NCBI GenBank assembly: GCA_964648295.1 | Contig: CAZYNH010000010.1 | Coordinates: 1 to 64,000, forward strand | DNA from: UBA4055 sp964648295 | Lineage (GTDB): Bacteria; UBA4055 | Reading direction: 5' to 3' | DNA: 64,000 nt | In this document: in pieces, positions 1-7,875 of the stretch | How the letters are laid out: the number at the start of each line of letters is the position of its first letter | How positions within the stretch are numbered: the stretch's first letter is position 1 | Translations under genes and position numbers: made by a program | The notes under the pieces: generated by a model | Told to the model about the DNA's origin: nothing | Seen by the model: only the letters and a program-made list of their open reading frames with translations | The model's database searches: none

Positions 1-55
1 TCATAAATTTAAGTTGGTCTTAGCGTTTTGTCCAGAAAATCGGGTATAGTCCACA
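1..55 (-). mobile_element. Terminal end of a probable IS3-family insertion sequence (rest lies outside the window)
   Basis: Read on the minus strand from position 55 leftward the sequence runs TGTGGACTATACCCGATTTT and continues CTGGACA. This TG-start, CCCGATTTT/GGACA layout resembles left terminal inverted repeats of IS3-family elements as I remember them. About 45 bases further in, a start codon (ATG at 4-2) opens at the window edge, where the first transposase frame (orfA) of such an element would begin. The transposase itself is off-window, so the call rests on the end sequence and the start-codon spacing only. The exact outer boundary (53 or 55) is uncertain and no target duplication can be seen. 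Confidence 0.4.
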
Positions 56-109
56 TTTGATAGTATCACATTATGTAATATAATAAAATATAATGTTTAA
101 ACCAAGAGA

Positions 110-590
110 TTAAATTTTGATCTTTACTGAAACCTGCGTTTCATTTTTTTCCACAATCTCCGGGCTATATTTTTGCCATATCTTTAACGAAAATAAATTA
201 TTTCTGTCAATATCCGATTGTAGAATTTCAAAACCCTTTGATTTGGCTATATCGAGAATAAGCTCAAATGCCTTCTTTCCTATTCCTTTTCCCCTAAATT
301 TACTGCCGACCTAGTAACCGACACCGGCTTTTTTTATTTTCAGTATCAATATGGCTGAGGCTGATCATTCCTGCGAATTCATTATCACATCTTATCTCGA
401 ACGATTCCGAACTTTTCGTTCTGCACCAATTCTGAACAAATTCAAACTCTTCGGCAGCTGAGAACTCTTTACCTTTGAGCCCGAGCTCATTTCTGACTAT
501 CTCGTCCGAACTGAAAAGTCTGACCATATCTTCCGCACTTTTGAGGGTGAATGGTTTAACGGATATCAACATACAATATCCCTTCTTCAA
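110..590 (-). pseudogene. GNAT-family N-acetyltransferase, broken by a frameshift and an amber codon
   Basis: The first 90 or so codons read as a RimJ/RimL-like GNAT acetyltransferase N-terminus (LISVKPFTLKSAEDMVRLF). The frame then falls out at a run of seven A on the coding strand just after the codons for HIDTEN. Removing one A restores KKAGVGY, then an in-frame TAG where the family has Trp (GYW), then VGSKFRGKGIGKKAFEL, which is the acetyl-CoA binding loop (R/Q-x-x-G-x-G/A), and the frame runs on to a TAA at 110-112. Two independent lesions make a decayed gene the best reading. The start (590, or 572 at the next Met) overlaps the end of the upstream nitrilase-family gene, so the two were probably cotranscribed. 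Substrate unknown. Confidence 0.8.
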
Positions 591-1305
591 ATATCAGTTT
601 TTCAGCTTTAACATTCCCGTCTTTATCAACATACATTGCACCGCCGAAATAATCTTCCTGTCCGCAGCCTGAAATAAAATTTACAAGCACAGTTTCTTTA
701 CCGATTATCTTCACTTGATCAGCATATGCATTTTTTTCAACTGAATTCCACTCTTTAACAGGATCGATCCCTGCGGAGAAACATCGTGCAAACGGTACTA
801 TAACTAATTCGGAATCATTTGTCCTGACAGCCTCAACAAGTTTCTCGTCAAATAAATCTCCGCAGATCAGAAAGGATACTTTCCCGATACCCGTCGAAAA
901 AACATCAGTCCCAGAGCCGCATTTATAAACACTTTTATCCGCTTCCAGACCGAACCAGCCTTCCGAGATACGCATATATACATACTTTGAATTTGTCTGA
1001 TAGTCGAAATAAACGGCCGAATCATAAATATGACCACTTTTCTTCTCGAAAAAACCGAATACAACATCAATACCACAGCTTGCAGAGAACTCAAAAATTC
1101 TTTTGATCTCAGGATCATCCAAACAGAACGAAAGAGCCAGATCATGATCAGGGTTATCGTTATTAATAAGTCCGGTTAATGCAGCTTCAGAAAAAACGAT
1201 ACAACCAGCACCGTTGTGAGCTGCTTCCGTGAAATACCTTTTCATGGATTCGATATTCTGTGAGATTTCTTTCCTGATATGATTTACGCAGAGAGCGAGT
1301 TTCAT
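556..1305 (-). CDS. Carbon-nitrogen hydrolase (nitrilase superfamily) with Arg at the catalytic Lys position
   Basis: A 249-residue protein of nitrilase-superfamily size; members hydrolyse amide or nitrile bonds with a Glu-Lys-Cys triad. The Glu is visible at about residue 40 (FSEAALTG) and the Cys at about 148 (FLICGDLFDE). The expected Lys, normally in a YRK-x-H-like stretch, aligns with YMRIS, giving Arg112, so activity may be altered or lost. The start is placed at the Met of MKLALCVNH because homology begins there and a GGAAC lies just upstream; a longer in-frame extension to 1494 exists but shows no family resemblance and overlaps a gene remnant. The gene overlaps the broken acetyltransferase gene downstream. 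Substrate cannot be predicted. Family call is good; function uncertain. Confidence 0.72.
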   Translation of the reverse strand: MKLALCVNHIRKEISQNIESMKRYFTEAAHNGAGCIVFSEAALTGLINNDNPDHDLALSFCLDDPEIKRIFEFSASCGIDVVFGFFEKKSGHIYDSAVYFDYQTNSKYVYMRISEGWFGLEADKSVYKCGSGTDVFSTGIGKVSFLICGDLFDEKLVEAVRTNDSELVIVPFARCFSAGIDPVKEWNSVEKNAYADQVKIIGKETVLVNFISGCGQEDYFGGAMYVDKDGNVKAEKLIFEEGILYVDIR

Positions 1306-1387
1306 AGTTCCGACTTTGAATCCATCAAGTGTTATATCTTTTAGCTTCATCATATCCCATAATTTGCTACACTGTAATAAATTACTA

Positions 1388-1543
1388 TTAACAGAGACTA
1401 ATCCGACACTTGAATTCCTTTTTTTTACTTTGATCCGGCAATTTTTTACTGGTTTTTGAATACTTGGTTTGCGGCCCATTACTAACCTTGGCAAGCCACC
1501 CGCCGTCTATCAGAAATATCTTTATTGTTTTGCCGTAAGCCAT
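1388..1543 (-). pseudogene. Truncated N-terminus resembling a GIY-YIG nuclease family protein
   Basis: A 51-codon frame starts ATG GCT TAC GGC and reads MAYGKTIKIFLIDG, an N-terminus I associate with a GIY-YIG nuclease family (typically YGKTI-x-IFLxDG followed by a Glu-Leu-Ser-Asn stretch). After those 14 residues the resemblance stops abruptly at GGWLAKVSNG and the frame ends without any GIY or YIG motif. It lies between the methyltransferase gene and the nitrilase-family gene. I read it as the 5' stump of a gene cut by recombination or deletion. A short novel peptide is possible but unlikely. The family assignment is from memory of a short motif. Confidence 0.35.
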
Positions 1544-1577
1544 AAATTGACCTTTGTAATATTACCAAATTATGATG

Positions 1578-2231
1578 TCATTTCGTAGAATACTCAGCGA
1601 CTTTATCTGACACTTTTGTATTACTTTGGCTGTGATTTTCGTATGTGTTCCATAGTATTTGATAGTCATCGGCCTGATCACCCCATGTTTCCCACCCGTT
1701 TCTTCCACCTCTTGCAAAGAGTTCTAAAAAGGGTCCGGGGCTGCACTTTTCAATTAGTTCATACTGTTGTTCAGGCTTCCGGGAATGTTCTTGTTTCATT
1801 GATTTGATAATGTTTACCTGGCTTCTTCCCGGATCTAAAGTCCTTAGGGAGCCTTTTATACCAAAAAGTAAAATTTCTGTCGTATTTCTAAAGTAGAATC
1901 CCACTCCTCTTCCGTCTGGTTCTCCGTCTTTTCTGACTTTGTGCCAGATTATGTTGGTCTTGTATTGAAAACCCCATGCTTTCATTACATTCAGTCCTTC
2001 TTGTAATAACGCGTTGGGCACCCACAAATACAAATGTGCTTTTTCAGTAGTTAATAATTGAACCGGCAAATCCATAATTTCCTGCAGCTTCATTGTCGGA
2101 TAACGCATAAGTCTTTTATGTTCGGGAGCTATCTTACCTGTTCTATTCTGAAACTGCCAGGGTGGGTCAGCAAGAATGGTAGTATATTTTTTTACTGAAA
2201 CTCTTCTTAGTAAATCGTTTGAAGTCTTCAT
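1578..2231 (-). CDS. MT-A70 family adenine-N6 DNA methyltransferase of a type II restriction-modification system
   Basis: A 217-residue MT-A70 family methyltransferase. The S-adenosylmethionine/catalytic motif DPPW is present near the N-terminus (TTILADPPWQFQNR), followed by typical family blocks HLYLWVPNALL, GFQYKTNIIWHK and RNTTEILLFGIKG, and the C-terminal PGPFLELFARG. This family methylates the N6 position of adenine. It starts in a TAATG overlap with the stop codon of the upstream endonuclease-like gene, so the two are translationally coupled; the context gives the role of protecting host sites from the partner nuclease. The recognition sequence cannot be read from the protein. The C-terminal 35 residues (after DDYQILWNTYE) look poorly conserved. 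Confidence 0.88.
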   Translation of the reverse strand: MKTSNDLLRRVSVKKYTTILADPPWQFQNRTGKIAPEHKRLMRYPTMKLQEIMDLPVQLLTTEKAHLYLWVPNALLQEGLNVMKAWGFQYKTNIIWHKVRKDGEPDGRGVGFYFRNTTEILLFGIKGSLRTLDPGRSQVNIIKSMKQEHSRKPEQQYELIEKCSPGPFLELFARGGRNGWETWGDQADDYQILWNTYENHSQSNTKVSDKVAEYSTK

Positions 2232-3043
2232 TATCGCTCCTCATTAAGTATCGTTAATCTTTCAATGTCACTTATTGCTTGCTTACGGATACCGAATACT
2301 AAAACAGGACAACCGCCATGCCTCCCAGCGTTTAATCTGTAAAGTAGTTTTCCCATCCAAGTTGTGCTTGCACCATATTTCTGCTTGCATAATTTAGGCG
2401 AGCCATCTTCGTTAATATCAATGCTCCCGTCTTTTTTTTTCAGAGGTAGAATGTTGAAGATTTCGTTGAGGCTAGTACTTCGAGTTATTATAACCGCTAA
2501 ACTGATTACACCGCATTCGTGGAACATTCTGAAAGCATAAAGATCTCTGTCAAATGTTTGATCTTTGCTGTTCCATTCCATATCAAGTGCAACCCTCCCT
2601 TTTACATAATCAATTTTATGGCCGTCAATATAATTTTTTAATGTTATAGGATCTTTTTCCGGTAAAGTATGTTTCCTTATTTTCCCGGTTGAAAGTATTT
2701 CTTCGCTCTGCTCATGAACTCGTATTATCAAATCTCCCTGAATTTTTGTCTCAAACCAATTTTTTGGTCTCAATTTAGCCGATATCTTCTTTGGTATATC
2801 GGATTCGTTTCCGCCCGGTTTAGCTATCTCGTCAAGAGTAACACTAAAACCGAGAAGGGCATCTTCGATTTCGTTTAGCTCATCTGGAAATGAATTTTTT
2901 AGGATAGAAACAGCATGTCTATAGCTGTAAACATCATACTTATCTAATATTTCACTGCTTATACAACTTCTTATCTCTTCACTTGAGTCAGCATTAATTC
3001 CCGCATAGCTTGCTACATCATCGTTTAACTCATCCATAGTCAT
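2231..3043 (-). CDS. BglII-type restriction endonuclease
   Basis: A 270-residue protein whose C-terminal two thirds match the BglII restriction endonuclease family as I know it: HKIDYVKGRVALDMEWNSKD is followed by QTFDRDLYAFRMFHECGVIS and an ITRS stretch, the core of the PD-(D/E)XK-like fold with acidic residues available for metal binding (Asp and Glu in ALDMEWN). The C-terminal block GRHGGCPVLVFGIRKQ also fits. It would cut unmodified DNA at a short, probably palindromic, site. The next gene is its adenine methyltransferase, joined by a TAATG overlap. The start ATG at 3043 has an AGGA ribosome site about 8 bases upstream. A promoter with an overlapping palindrome lies directly upstream. No controller-protein gene is visible. 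Confidence 0.85.
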   Translation of the reverse strand: MTMDELNDDVASYAGINADSSEEIRSCISSEILDKYDVYSYRHAVSILKNSFPDELNEIEDALLGFSVTLDEIAKPGGNESDIPKKISAKLRPKNWFETKIQGDLIIRVHEQSEEILSTGKIRKHTLPEKDPITLKNYIDGHKIDYVKGRVALDMEWNSKDQTFDRDLYAFRMFHECGVISLAVIITRSTSLNEIFNILPLKKKDGSIDINEDGSPKLCKQKYGASTTWMGKLLYRLNAGRHGGCPVLVFGIRKQAISDIERLTILNEER

Positions 3044-3060
3044 AACTAATCCTCAATTAT

Positions 3061-3074
3061 TTTGATTAATCAAA
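3061..3074. promoter_or_regulatory. Perfect 14-bp palindrome overlapping the restriction-modification promoter
   Basis: TTTGATTAATCAAA is its own reverse complement. It partly overlaps the predicted -10 box of the restriction-modification promoter and lies 18 bases upstream of the endonuclease start codon, where a dimeric repressor would block transcription. Its AT-rich composition means a chance palindrome is not excluded. Confidence 0.4.
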
Positions 3075-3100
3075 TATATACTAAACTGAACTGAAATCAA
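3073..3100 (-). promoter_or_regulatory. Predicted promoter for the restriction-modification operon
   Basis: On the minus strand a TTGATT (-35, 3095-3100) and TATATT (-10, 3073-3078) are separated by 16 bases, about 30 bases upstream of the endonuclease start. Confidence 0.45.
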
Positions 3101-3103
3101 AAC

Positions 3104-3190
3104 TTAAAAAACAATATATTTCGAGCTCTTCCAGTAAGTCATCGCTCTTTCAAGGTTCTGATAATACTTGTTGATAAGGACTTTACTCAT
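3104..3190 (-). pseudogene. 28-codon remnant resembling the N-terminus of a large type I/ISP-like methyltransferase
   Basis: ATG at 3190 opens a frame reading MSKVLINKYYQNLERAMTYW and ends in TAA 8 codons later. The pattern LINKYY-x-x-L-E-R-A is, in my memory, the start of large type ISP restriction-modification or N6-adenine methylase proteins, which continue for many hundred residues. Here the frame is cut a few bases before the -35 box of the BglII-like operon. It may be the stump of an older restriction gene replaced by the present one. Based on a short match; low to moderate confidence. Confidence 0.3.
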
Positions 3191-3269
3191 ACCGTTCGTA
3201 CTCGTTTTTATTTAATAAAGAAAGTATTAAATCCGAAAGTGAAAATCAATTGAATATTTATAAATAAAT

Positions 3270-4457
3270 TTAATCCTTCAAATGCTCTTCGGTTACTCTT
3301 GAAGTGAAGGCGAAAACGAGGGTGATGATTCCGAGCGCGAAAAGTGTATATCGTAAGTTGATATCGACGAAATATCCGAAGATCAGGTTTGCGGCGGCAG
3401 TAACGAGAGATCTGGCCATGGATACCACCGAAAGTACTGTGGCTCGGGTTTCCGATTCGATGTATTTGTTCATGTAGCTGAAGAATAGAGGTTTGACGGT
3501 CAGCCCGAATCCGGCTATCACTAGCATACAGGCGATGGCGACGGCAAGATTATCCGTATGCGACATGAGAAGATAGCAGAGTCCGACAAGAAGGGTGGAG
3601 ATGAAAATATGCCTTTTTTTACTGCCTGCGGCGGCTTCCATTTTTATCACGCCGTTCAGCACTGTGATCTCAGCTATGACTATCCCCGCATGGACGAACC
3701 CGTAATATTCGAGCGGGAAATCGAGGCTTTTTAGAACGACCTGATACACCCAGATCAGAAAGAATGATAGCGTCATCACTGCTACATAATCAACAGTGAG
3801 CAGCCTGAGAATTCTGTGGCCTTTGAAATACGCGAGACCCGACTTGAGAATTTTGAAATAATCCTTCTCTTCGGTTTTACGGACAACGGGCGGTTCTTTG
3901 AATGTAAGAGCGATAACGATAGAGAAAGATATAGGTACAACCGAAAGGATCATAGCCCACCTGACCCCGATGTATTTGGCGACAAGGCTGCCCAGCGGCG
4001 CGGCGAACACCATGGCGAAAAGCCCTATGCTTTCCACCCTGTTCAGTATCTTTTTTGATCCTTTTTCCTACCCCGTCTGAATGAGCGAGTCATAGACCAG
4101 AGCCGTGTCCGCGCCGGACGCGAGCGTCACTCCGACCGCCCAGAGCAGCTCGCCGGCAATGAAGACGGGAAAAGACGGGTGCGAGCTGTAAACCAGCACG
4201 GCTAACGCCGTGAAAGCGCCTGACAGGATCAGGCTGATTTTCCTGCCGTACCTGTCCGCGACTACTCCGGTCGGGATCTCGAATAAAAACATTCCGAGCG
4301 TAAAAATAGCCTGCAAGATCATGATCTGAGAGAATTTTATCCCGCCCCATACAGTGAAAAACGGTACCAGTACTCCTGAGAACAGCATGAAATTCTTTAA
4401 AAAATCATAAATGTACGCTTTGGGAATATTTGATCTGTATTTGCTTATGTTTTACAT
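3270..4457 (-). pseudogene. Major facilitator superfamily transporter, interrupted by an in-frame amber codon
   Basis: Two segments in the same frame form one 12-helix MFS transporter. The N-terminal part has helices 1-4 and the family signature between helices 2 and 3 (GVVADRYGRKISLILSG); the C-terminal part (3270-4037) carries the remaining helices (SIGLFAMVFAAPLGSLVAKY and onward). Between them, after DSLIQTG, a single TAG sits in frame and translation would continue EKGSKKILNRVESIG without any shift. At the 5' end the homologous frame extends upstream (SNIPKAYIYDFLKNF) to an ATG at 4457 that is followed directly by TAA, so a normal start is missing too. TAG is a regular terminator of other genes here, so recoding is unlikely; this is a recently broken drug- or metabolite-efflux-type gene. 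Confidence 0.8.
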
Positions 4458-4530
4458 TCCTCTGAACTATTTTATGCTATATTTAAGATTTTTAAGAGTG
4501 ATTATCAATCAATTTTATAAAATAAAACTG

Positions 4531-4558
4531 TTGAAAAAATAATATCTGTTGTTATATT
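4531..4558 (+). promoter_or_regulatory. Predicted promoter of the lipoprotein gene at 4583
   Basis: TTGAAA (4531-4536) and TATATT (4553-4558) are separated by 16 bases. The implied transcription start near 4565 supports translation from the ATG at 4583 rather than the one at 4565. Confidence 0.5.
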
Positions 4559-4582
4559 GATCCTATGAGAAAGGAGGGCGGA

Positions 4583-5260
4583 ATGAAAAAAATAATTTAT
4601 AAGTGTCTGCCGGTTATAATCATTTACAGCATAATCTCTTCCTGCGCATCTTCTAGATCTGAGCTCGGCATGGCTTATCAGGGTGAGATGAAAAGGAACC
4701 CGAACACGGAAAAAGTTTCGGTGTTTTTCGTATTCAGCCACCTTAGACAGATGGTCGGCTTTGACGCAATACCCAAGCTCGACAATAAATATCAGATACC
4801 GAGAGGTTTTGACGACATTTTTCTAGAGGCTCAGAGAGAAATCAGCAACATGGGCAGATATACCACTTACTACGAAGAGTCTTCCGATGTAAACAATCCT
4901 GCCAAAAGAGCCGAAAGGGATTCTCTGATGAAATTCCATGATTACACGATAAAGATCAGGATAGAGGCCAAAAAGAAATTCTCCTACTATTTCCTCGGCT
5001 ACCTTATATCAACTGTTTCACTAACTGCCATACCTGTCCCTTACCCGCAGATGTATACTATAAAAACCGAAGTGCTGGATAAGTCAAACAGGCTGATGGG
5101 TACTTATGAAAGGAACGCAACTCTGACTAACTGGTCGCAGATCTTACTGGTCATTGTTTATCCTTTCCATCCTGAGTTCAGAAAGATAGAAGAAATATAT
5201 ATGGCATTTCTGAGCGATACTTTCAGGCAGATCGAAAGTGAAGGTGTCTTAAAGAAGTGA
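4583..5260 (+). CDS. Predicted lipoprotein of unknown function
   Basis: I do not recognise the family. The 225-residue product begins with a lipoprotein signal (MKKIIYK, a hydrophobic stretch, then SSCASS at the lipobox), so it should be exported and lipid-anchored. The start at 4583 is chosen because a strong AAGGAGG site ends 6 bases upstream; the ATG at 4565 lies at the predicted transcription start. A second hydrophobic stretch (YYFLGYLISTVSLTAIPVPY) and another near the C-terminus (ILLVIVYPFHP) suggest membrane association. The pattern of paired hydrophobic turns late in the protein is reminiscent of small secretion or stress-related lipoproteins, but no function can be given. It is monocistronic and convergent with the AlgX-like gene. 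Confidence 0.75.
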   Translation: MKKIIYKCLPVIIIYSIISSCASSRSELGMAYQGEMKRNPNTEKVSVFFVFSHLRQMVGFDAIPKLDNKYQIPRGFDDIFLEAQREISNMGRYTTYYEESSDVNNPAKRAERDSLMKFHDYTIKIRIEAKKKFSYYFLGYLISTVSLTAIPVPYPQMYTIKTEVLDKSNRLMGTYERNATLTNWSQILLVIVYPFHPEFRKIEEIYMAFLSDTFRQIESEGVLKK

Positions 5261-5289
5261 ATTTCAACCGGCTGTACTTTGTTAATTAA

Positions 5290-6354
5290 TCAAAGATCCG
5301 CTGATCTGATCTCTTTTATCATTTCAACGAGTTCTTTACCTATTATTTTTGCGGCAAAGGGAGACCAGTGCGAATCATCTGCATAATAGATATCTTTTTC
5401 TCCGCTTTCTATTCTTTTTCTTAAAATACTGAAAGCGTCAATATAAACATAATTTTTCTTTTCACGACTAAGCAGATCGTAGAATTCTGTTTCAGGGTAT
5501 CTTTGATTGTCTGATATAAAAGGATGGTAGAGCGAAAGCTTGTCCGGGCAAAGAAGGAATATTAGCTTCACATTTTTATGTTTCAGCCTGTCTGCCAAGG
5601 CATTAAGTTCGTTATTAAGCTTCTTTACTCCATCTTCTTGAGAATTAGGCCCGGCCGCTTCAATGTCTTCGTAATAGAACAATATTACCTTATCTTTTGT
5701 AGAGAAGTGCACTTTCTCTACCCTAGCTTTATATACCTGAGATATAAAGGCATTGTCATCAAGATAATAAAGGGTATTGTATACAAAGTATTTCAACATA
5801 TCCTGAAATATGCTTAATCCCTCGTCTGACTTTTTTGCATTTTCTGTAGCAGGCCTCTTTGATATATAGTTTTTAAAATCAGCTATATTTACAATTTTAC
5901 TCCTGTCAATATTTCTAGCTCTAAGAACGGCATCCCGCTCAACGCTCTGTACTACAAGGTGGCGGATATTCATTTTATCAAAGACATCTCCATTAGCCAA
6001 CCCGAAAGCGGCCTGGATCGGATTGTCATTTATATTACCGTCATAATTAATATAGGTTAAACTGTCGAGATTTGCCGCATAATTGTGATAGGATACATTT
6101 TTATGCTGTGAAAATGAATCCCCTATTATCATCACATTTCCGGTTTCATAACTCAGAGTATCAGTCTCAGACAGCCTCATATATTTCTTCACGGTCAGAA
6201 ATTCATTTATAAAAATATCCCTGTACTTTTTCTCGACAGAGATCCTGCCCAGCCGGGCAAGGTCGCCGTCAGACTTTTCGTAAGATTTATAATTCAGCGC
6301 AAGAAATATAAAGGGCGCCAGCAGTAGTAATATTCTCATGATAAGTTTTTTCAT
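5290..6354 (-). CDS. AlgX/AlgJ-like SGNH-fold O-acetyltransferase, membrane-anchored
   Basis: A 354-residue protein with an N-terminal membrane anchor (IMRILLLLAPFIFLALNY) and an extracytoplasmic SGNH-type domain. The nucleophile block is VMIIGDSFSQH (Ser of GDS at about residue 77), and the Asp-His pair is YADDSHWSPFAAK near the C-terminus, the arrangement seen in AlgX, AlgJ and DltD-like partners. It follows the MBOAT gene by 9 bases. In known systems the MBOAT protein brings acetyl across the inner membrane and the SGNH partner places it on a polysaccharide. The acceptor here is unknown: no polysaccharide polymerase is nearby. Role by pairing is inference; fold call is solid. Confidence 0.78.
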   Translation of the reverse strand: MKKLIMRILLLLAPFIFLALNYKSYEKSDGDLARLGRISVEKKYRDIFINEFLTVKKYMRLSETDTLSYETGNVMIIGDSFSQHKNVSYHNYAANLDSLTYINYDGNINDNPIQAAFGLANGDVFDKMNIRHLVVQSVERDAVLRARNIDRSKIVNIADFKNYISKRPATENAKKSDEGLSIFQDMLKYFVYNTLYYLDDNAFISQVYKARVEKVHFSTKDKVILFYYEDIEAAGPNSQEDGVKKLNNELNALADRLKHKNVKLIFLLCPDKLSLYHPFISDNQRYPETEFYDLLSREKKNYVYIDAFSILRKRIESGEKDIYYADDSHWSPFAAKIIGKELVEMIKEIRSADL

Positions 6355-6363
6355 AATACCCGC

Positions 6364-7839
6364 CTAGAATTGAAAATAAATAAAATCGATCTTTTCGAAT
6401 ACACCAAAATAAACGATCGTAAAAACAACAGAATAATAAACAGCCCACCTGAACACAAATGACCTTTTTGACAGGCTTCCGCGTATGCTGTTTTTAGACT
6501 GAACGAAATGAACCGCTTCAAGGAAAGCTATAGACAAAAGCGCAGTAGCCATTTCAACGGAATTCAGACCGAGACCGTTAAGCGTTTCTCTAACATATTC
6601 ATAACTGAAAGCTCTCCCAAAACCCTCAAAGATGTGTGCCGTTATGTATAAAGCATCGTCTATGCTTTCCGCCCTGAAAAAAATCCATGCGTAACATACA
6701 AGCAGGAAAGTTATCGAGATCCGGAACATCTTCTGTGCATAAGGATTTACTTTGATCTCTATAGACGGCATATATTTGCTCACGATCGAATTTATCCATC
6801 TTCCAAAGAGAATATATAACCCGTTCAAAGCTCCCCATGCCACAAAAGTCCATTTTGCCCCGTGCCATAACCCGCTTATCAGGAAAGTTATCATTATATT
6901 CGCATGCCATCTTAATAACGAAACCCTGCTGCCCCCAAGCGGAATATACAGGTAATCTTTAAACCATGAAGAAAGTGAAATATGCCACCTCTTCCAGAAT
7001 TCATATATACTTTTGGAGAAATAAGGGCGTCTGAAATTATCCATAAGCCTTATACCCAGTATTTGTGATGTCCCTATGGCTATATCTGAATAACCTGAAA
7101 AATCGCAGAATATCTGAAACGCAAAGAACATTGTCGCAGTGATCAACGCCAGGCCTTCATGATCCGAAGGATTCCCGTAGACCGTGTTTACAAATATCGC
7201 AAGTCTGTCAGCTATAACTATTTTTTTAAACAAACCCCAGGCTGCCAGTTTTAATCCTTCAGTCGTTTCCTCATAGGAAAAAGGTTTGATATAACCGAAC
7301 TGCGGTAAAAGGTTCGAGGCTCTTTCAATGGGTCCGGCCACAAGCTGGGGAAAAAAACACACGAAAGCCGAAAATTGAATATAGTCCTTTACCGGTTCCA
7401 TCTTTCTTCTATAAACATCTATTGAATAGCTCAATGTCTGAAAAGTATAGAAGCTTATGCCCACAGGAAGTATTACTTTGAGGGATTCCATGCTGAAAGA
7501 ATATCCGAAAAAAGAAAATACGGATATAAAATTATCTATGAAAAAATTTGAATACTTGAAATAACCCAGCAGGCCCAGATTGACGCCTATACTTAATAAA
7601 AGAAGCAGTTTTCTCCCGGATTCCGAAACTGCTTTCTTGAGAGCTGAACCGACAAAATAATCTAAGACAGTACTGGCTATTATCAGCGACAGGAATTCCC
7701 AGCTCCACCATCCGTAGAATACATAGCTCACGGCAACAATAAAAGCGTTTCGTATTCTGAGAGTTCTTGCCGCTGCCGAATAATACAGGATAAATACGAT
7801 CGGGAAAAATATTGCAAAATCTATTGAGTTAAAGAGCAT
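6364..7839 (-). CDS. MBOAT-family O-acyltransferase (AlgI/DltB-like)
   Basis: A 491-residue polytopic membrane protein typical in length for AlgI. Visible hallmarks are the SFYTFQTLSYSIDVYRRK region, FCDFSGYSDIAIG, FWKRWHISLSSWFKDYLYIP and the catalytic histidine in GLWHGAKWTFVAWG. It moves an acyl (usually acetyl) group across the inner membrane for O-acylation of an exported polymer. Directly followed by the SGNH-fold partner gene, the usual two-component acetylation pair. It starts 36 bases after recN ends. It ends in TAG, showing that TAG acts as a normal stop in this genome. Confidence 0.88.
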   Translation of the reverse strand: MLFNSIDFAIFFPIVFILYYSAAARTLRIRNAFIVAVSYVFYGWWSWEFLSLIIASTVLDYFVGSALKKAVSESGRKLLLLLSIGVNLGLLGYFKYSNFFIDNFISVFSFFGYSFSMESLKVILPVGISFYTFQTLSYSIDVYRRKMEPVKDYIQFSAFVCFFPQLVAGPIERASNLLPQFGYIKPFSYEETTEGLKLAAWGLFKKIVIADRLAIFVNTVYGNPSDHEGLALITATMFFAFQIFCDFSGYSDIAIGTSQILGIRLMDNFRRPYFSKSIYEFWKRWHISLSSWFKDYLYIPLGGSRVSLLRWHANIMITFLISGLWHGAKWTFVAWGALNGLYILFGRWINSIVSKYMPSIEIKVNPYAQKMFRISITFLLVCYAWIFFRAESIDDALYITAHIFEGFGRAFSYEYVRETLNGLGLNSVEMATALLSIAFLEAVHFVQSKNSIRGSLSKRSFVFRWAVYYSVVFTIVYFGVFEKIDFIYFQF

Positions 7840-7875
7840 ATAAAAATACCCCTTTTACAGGTTAGCGGTACTTAT

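Noticed and set aside
1306..1494. N-terminal extension of the nitrilase-family gene to the ATG at 1494
   Set aside because: The extra 63 codons show no similarity to the family, overlap a gene remnant and lack a ribosome site; homology starts at the Met at 1305.
110..4457. TAG recoded as a sense codon (two genes with in-frame TAG in otherwise good frames)
   Set aside because: TAG is the normal stop of the MBOAT gene (6364) and the CvpA gene (15725), both directly followed by other features; the acetyltransferase also has a frameshift. Decay explains the data better.
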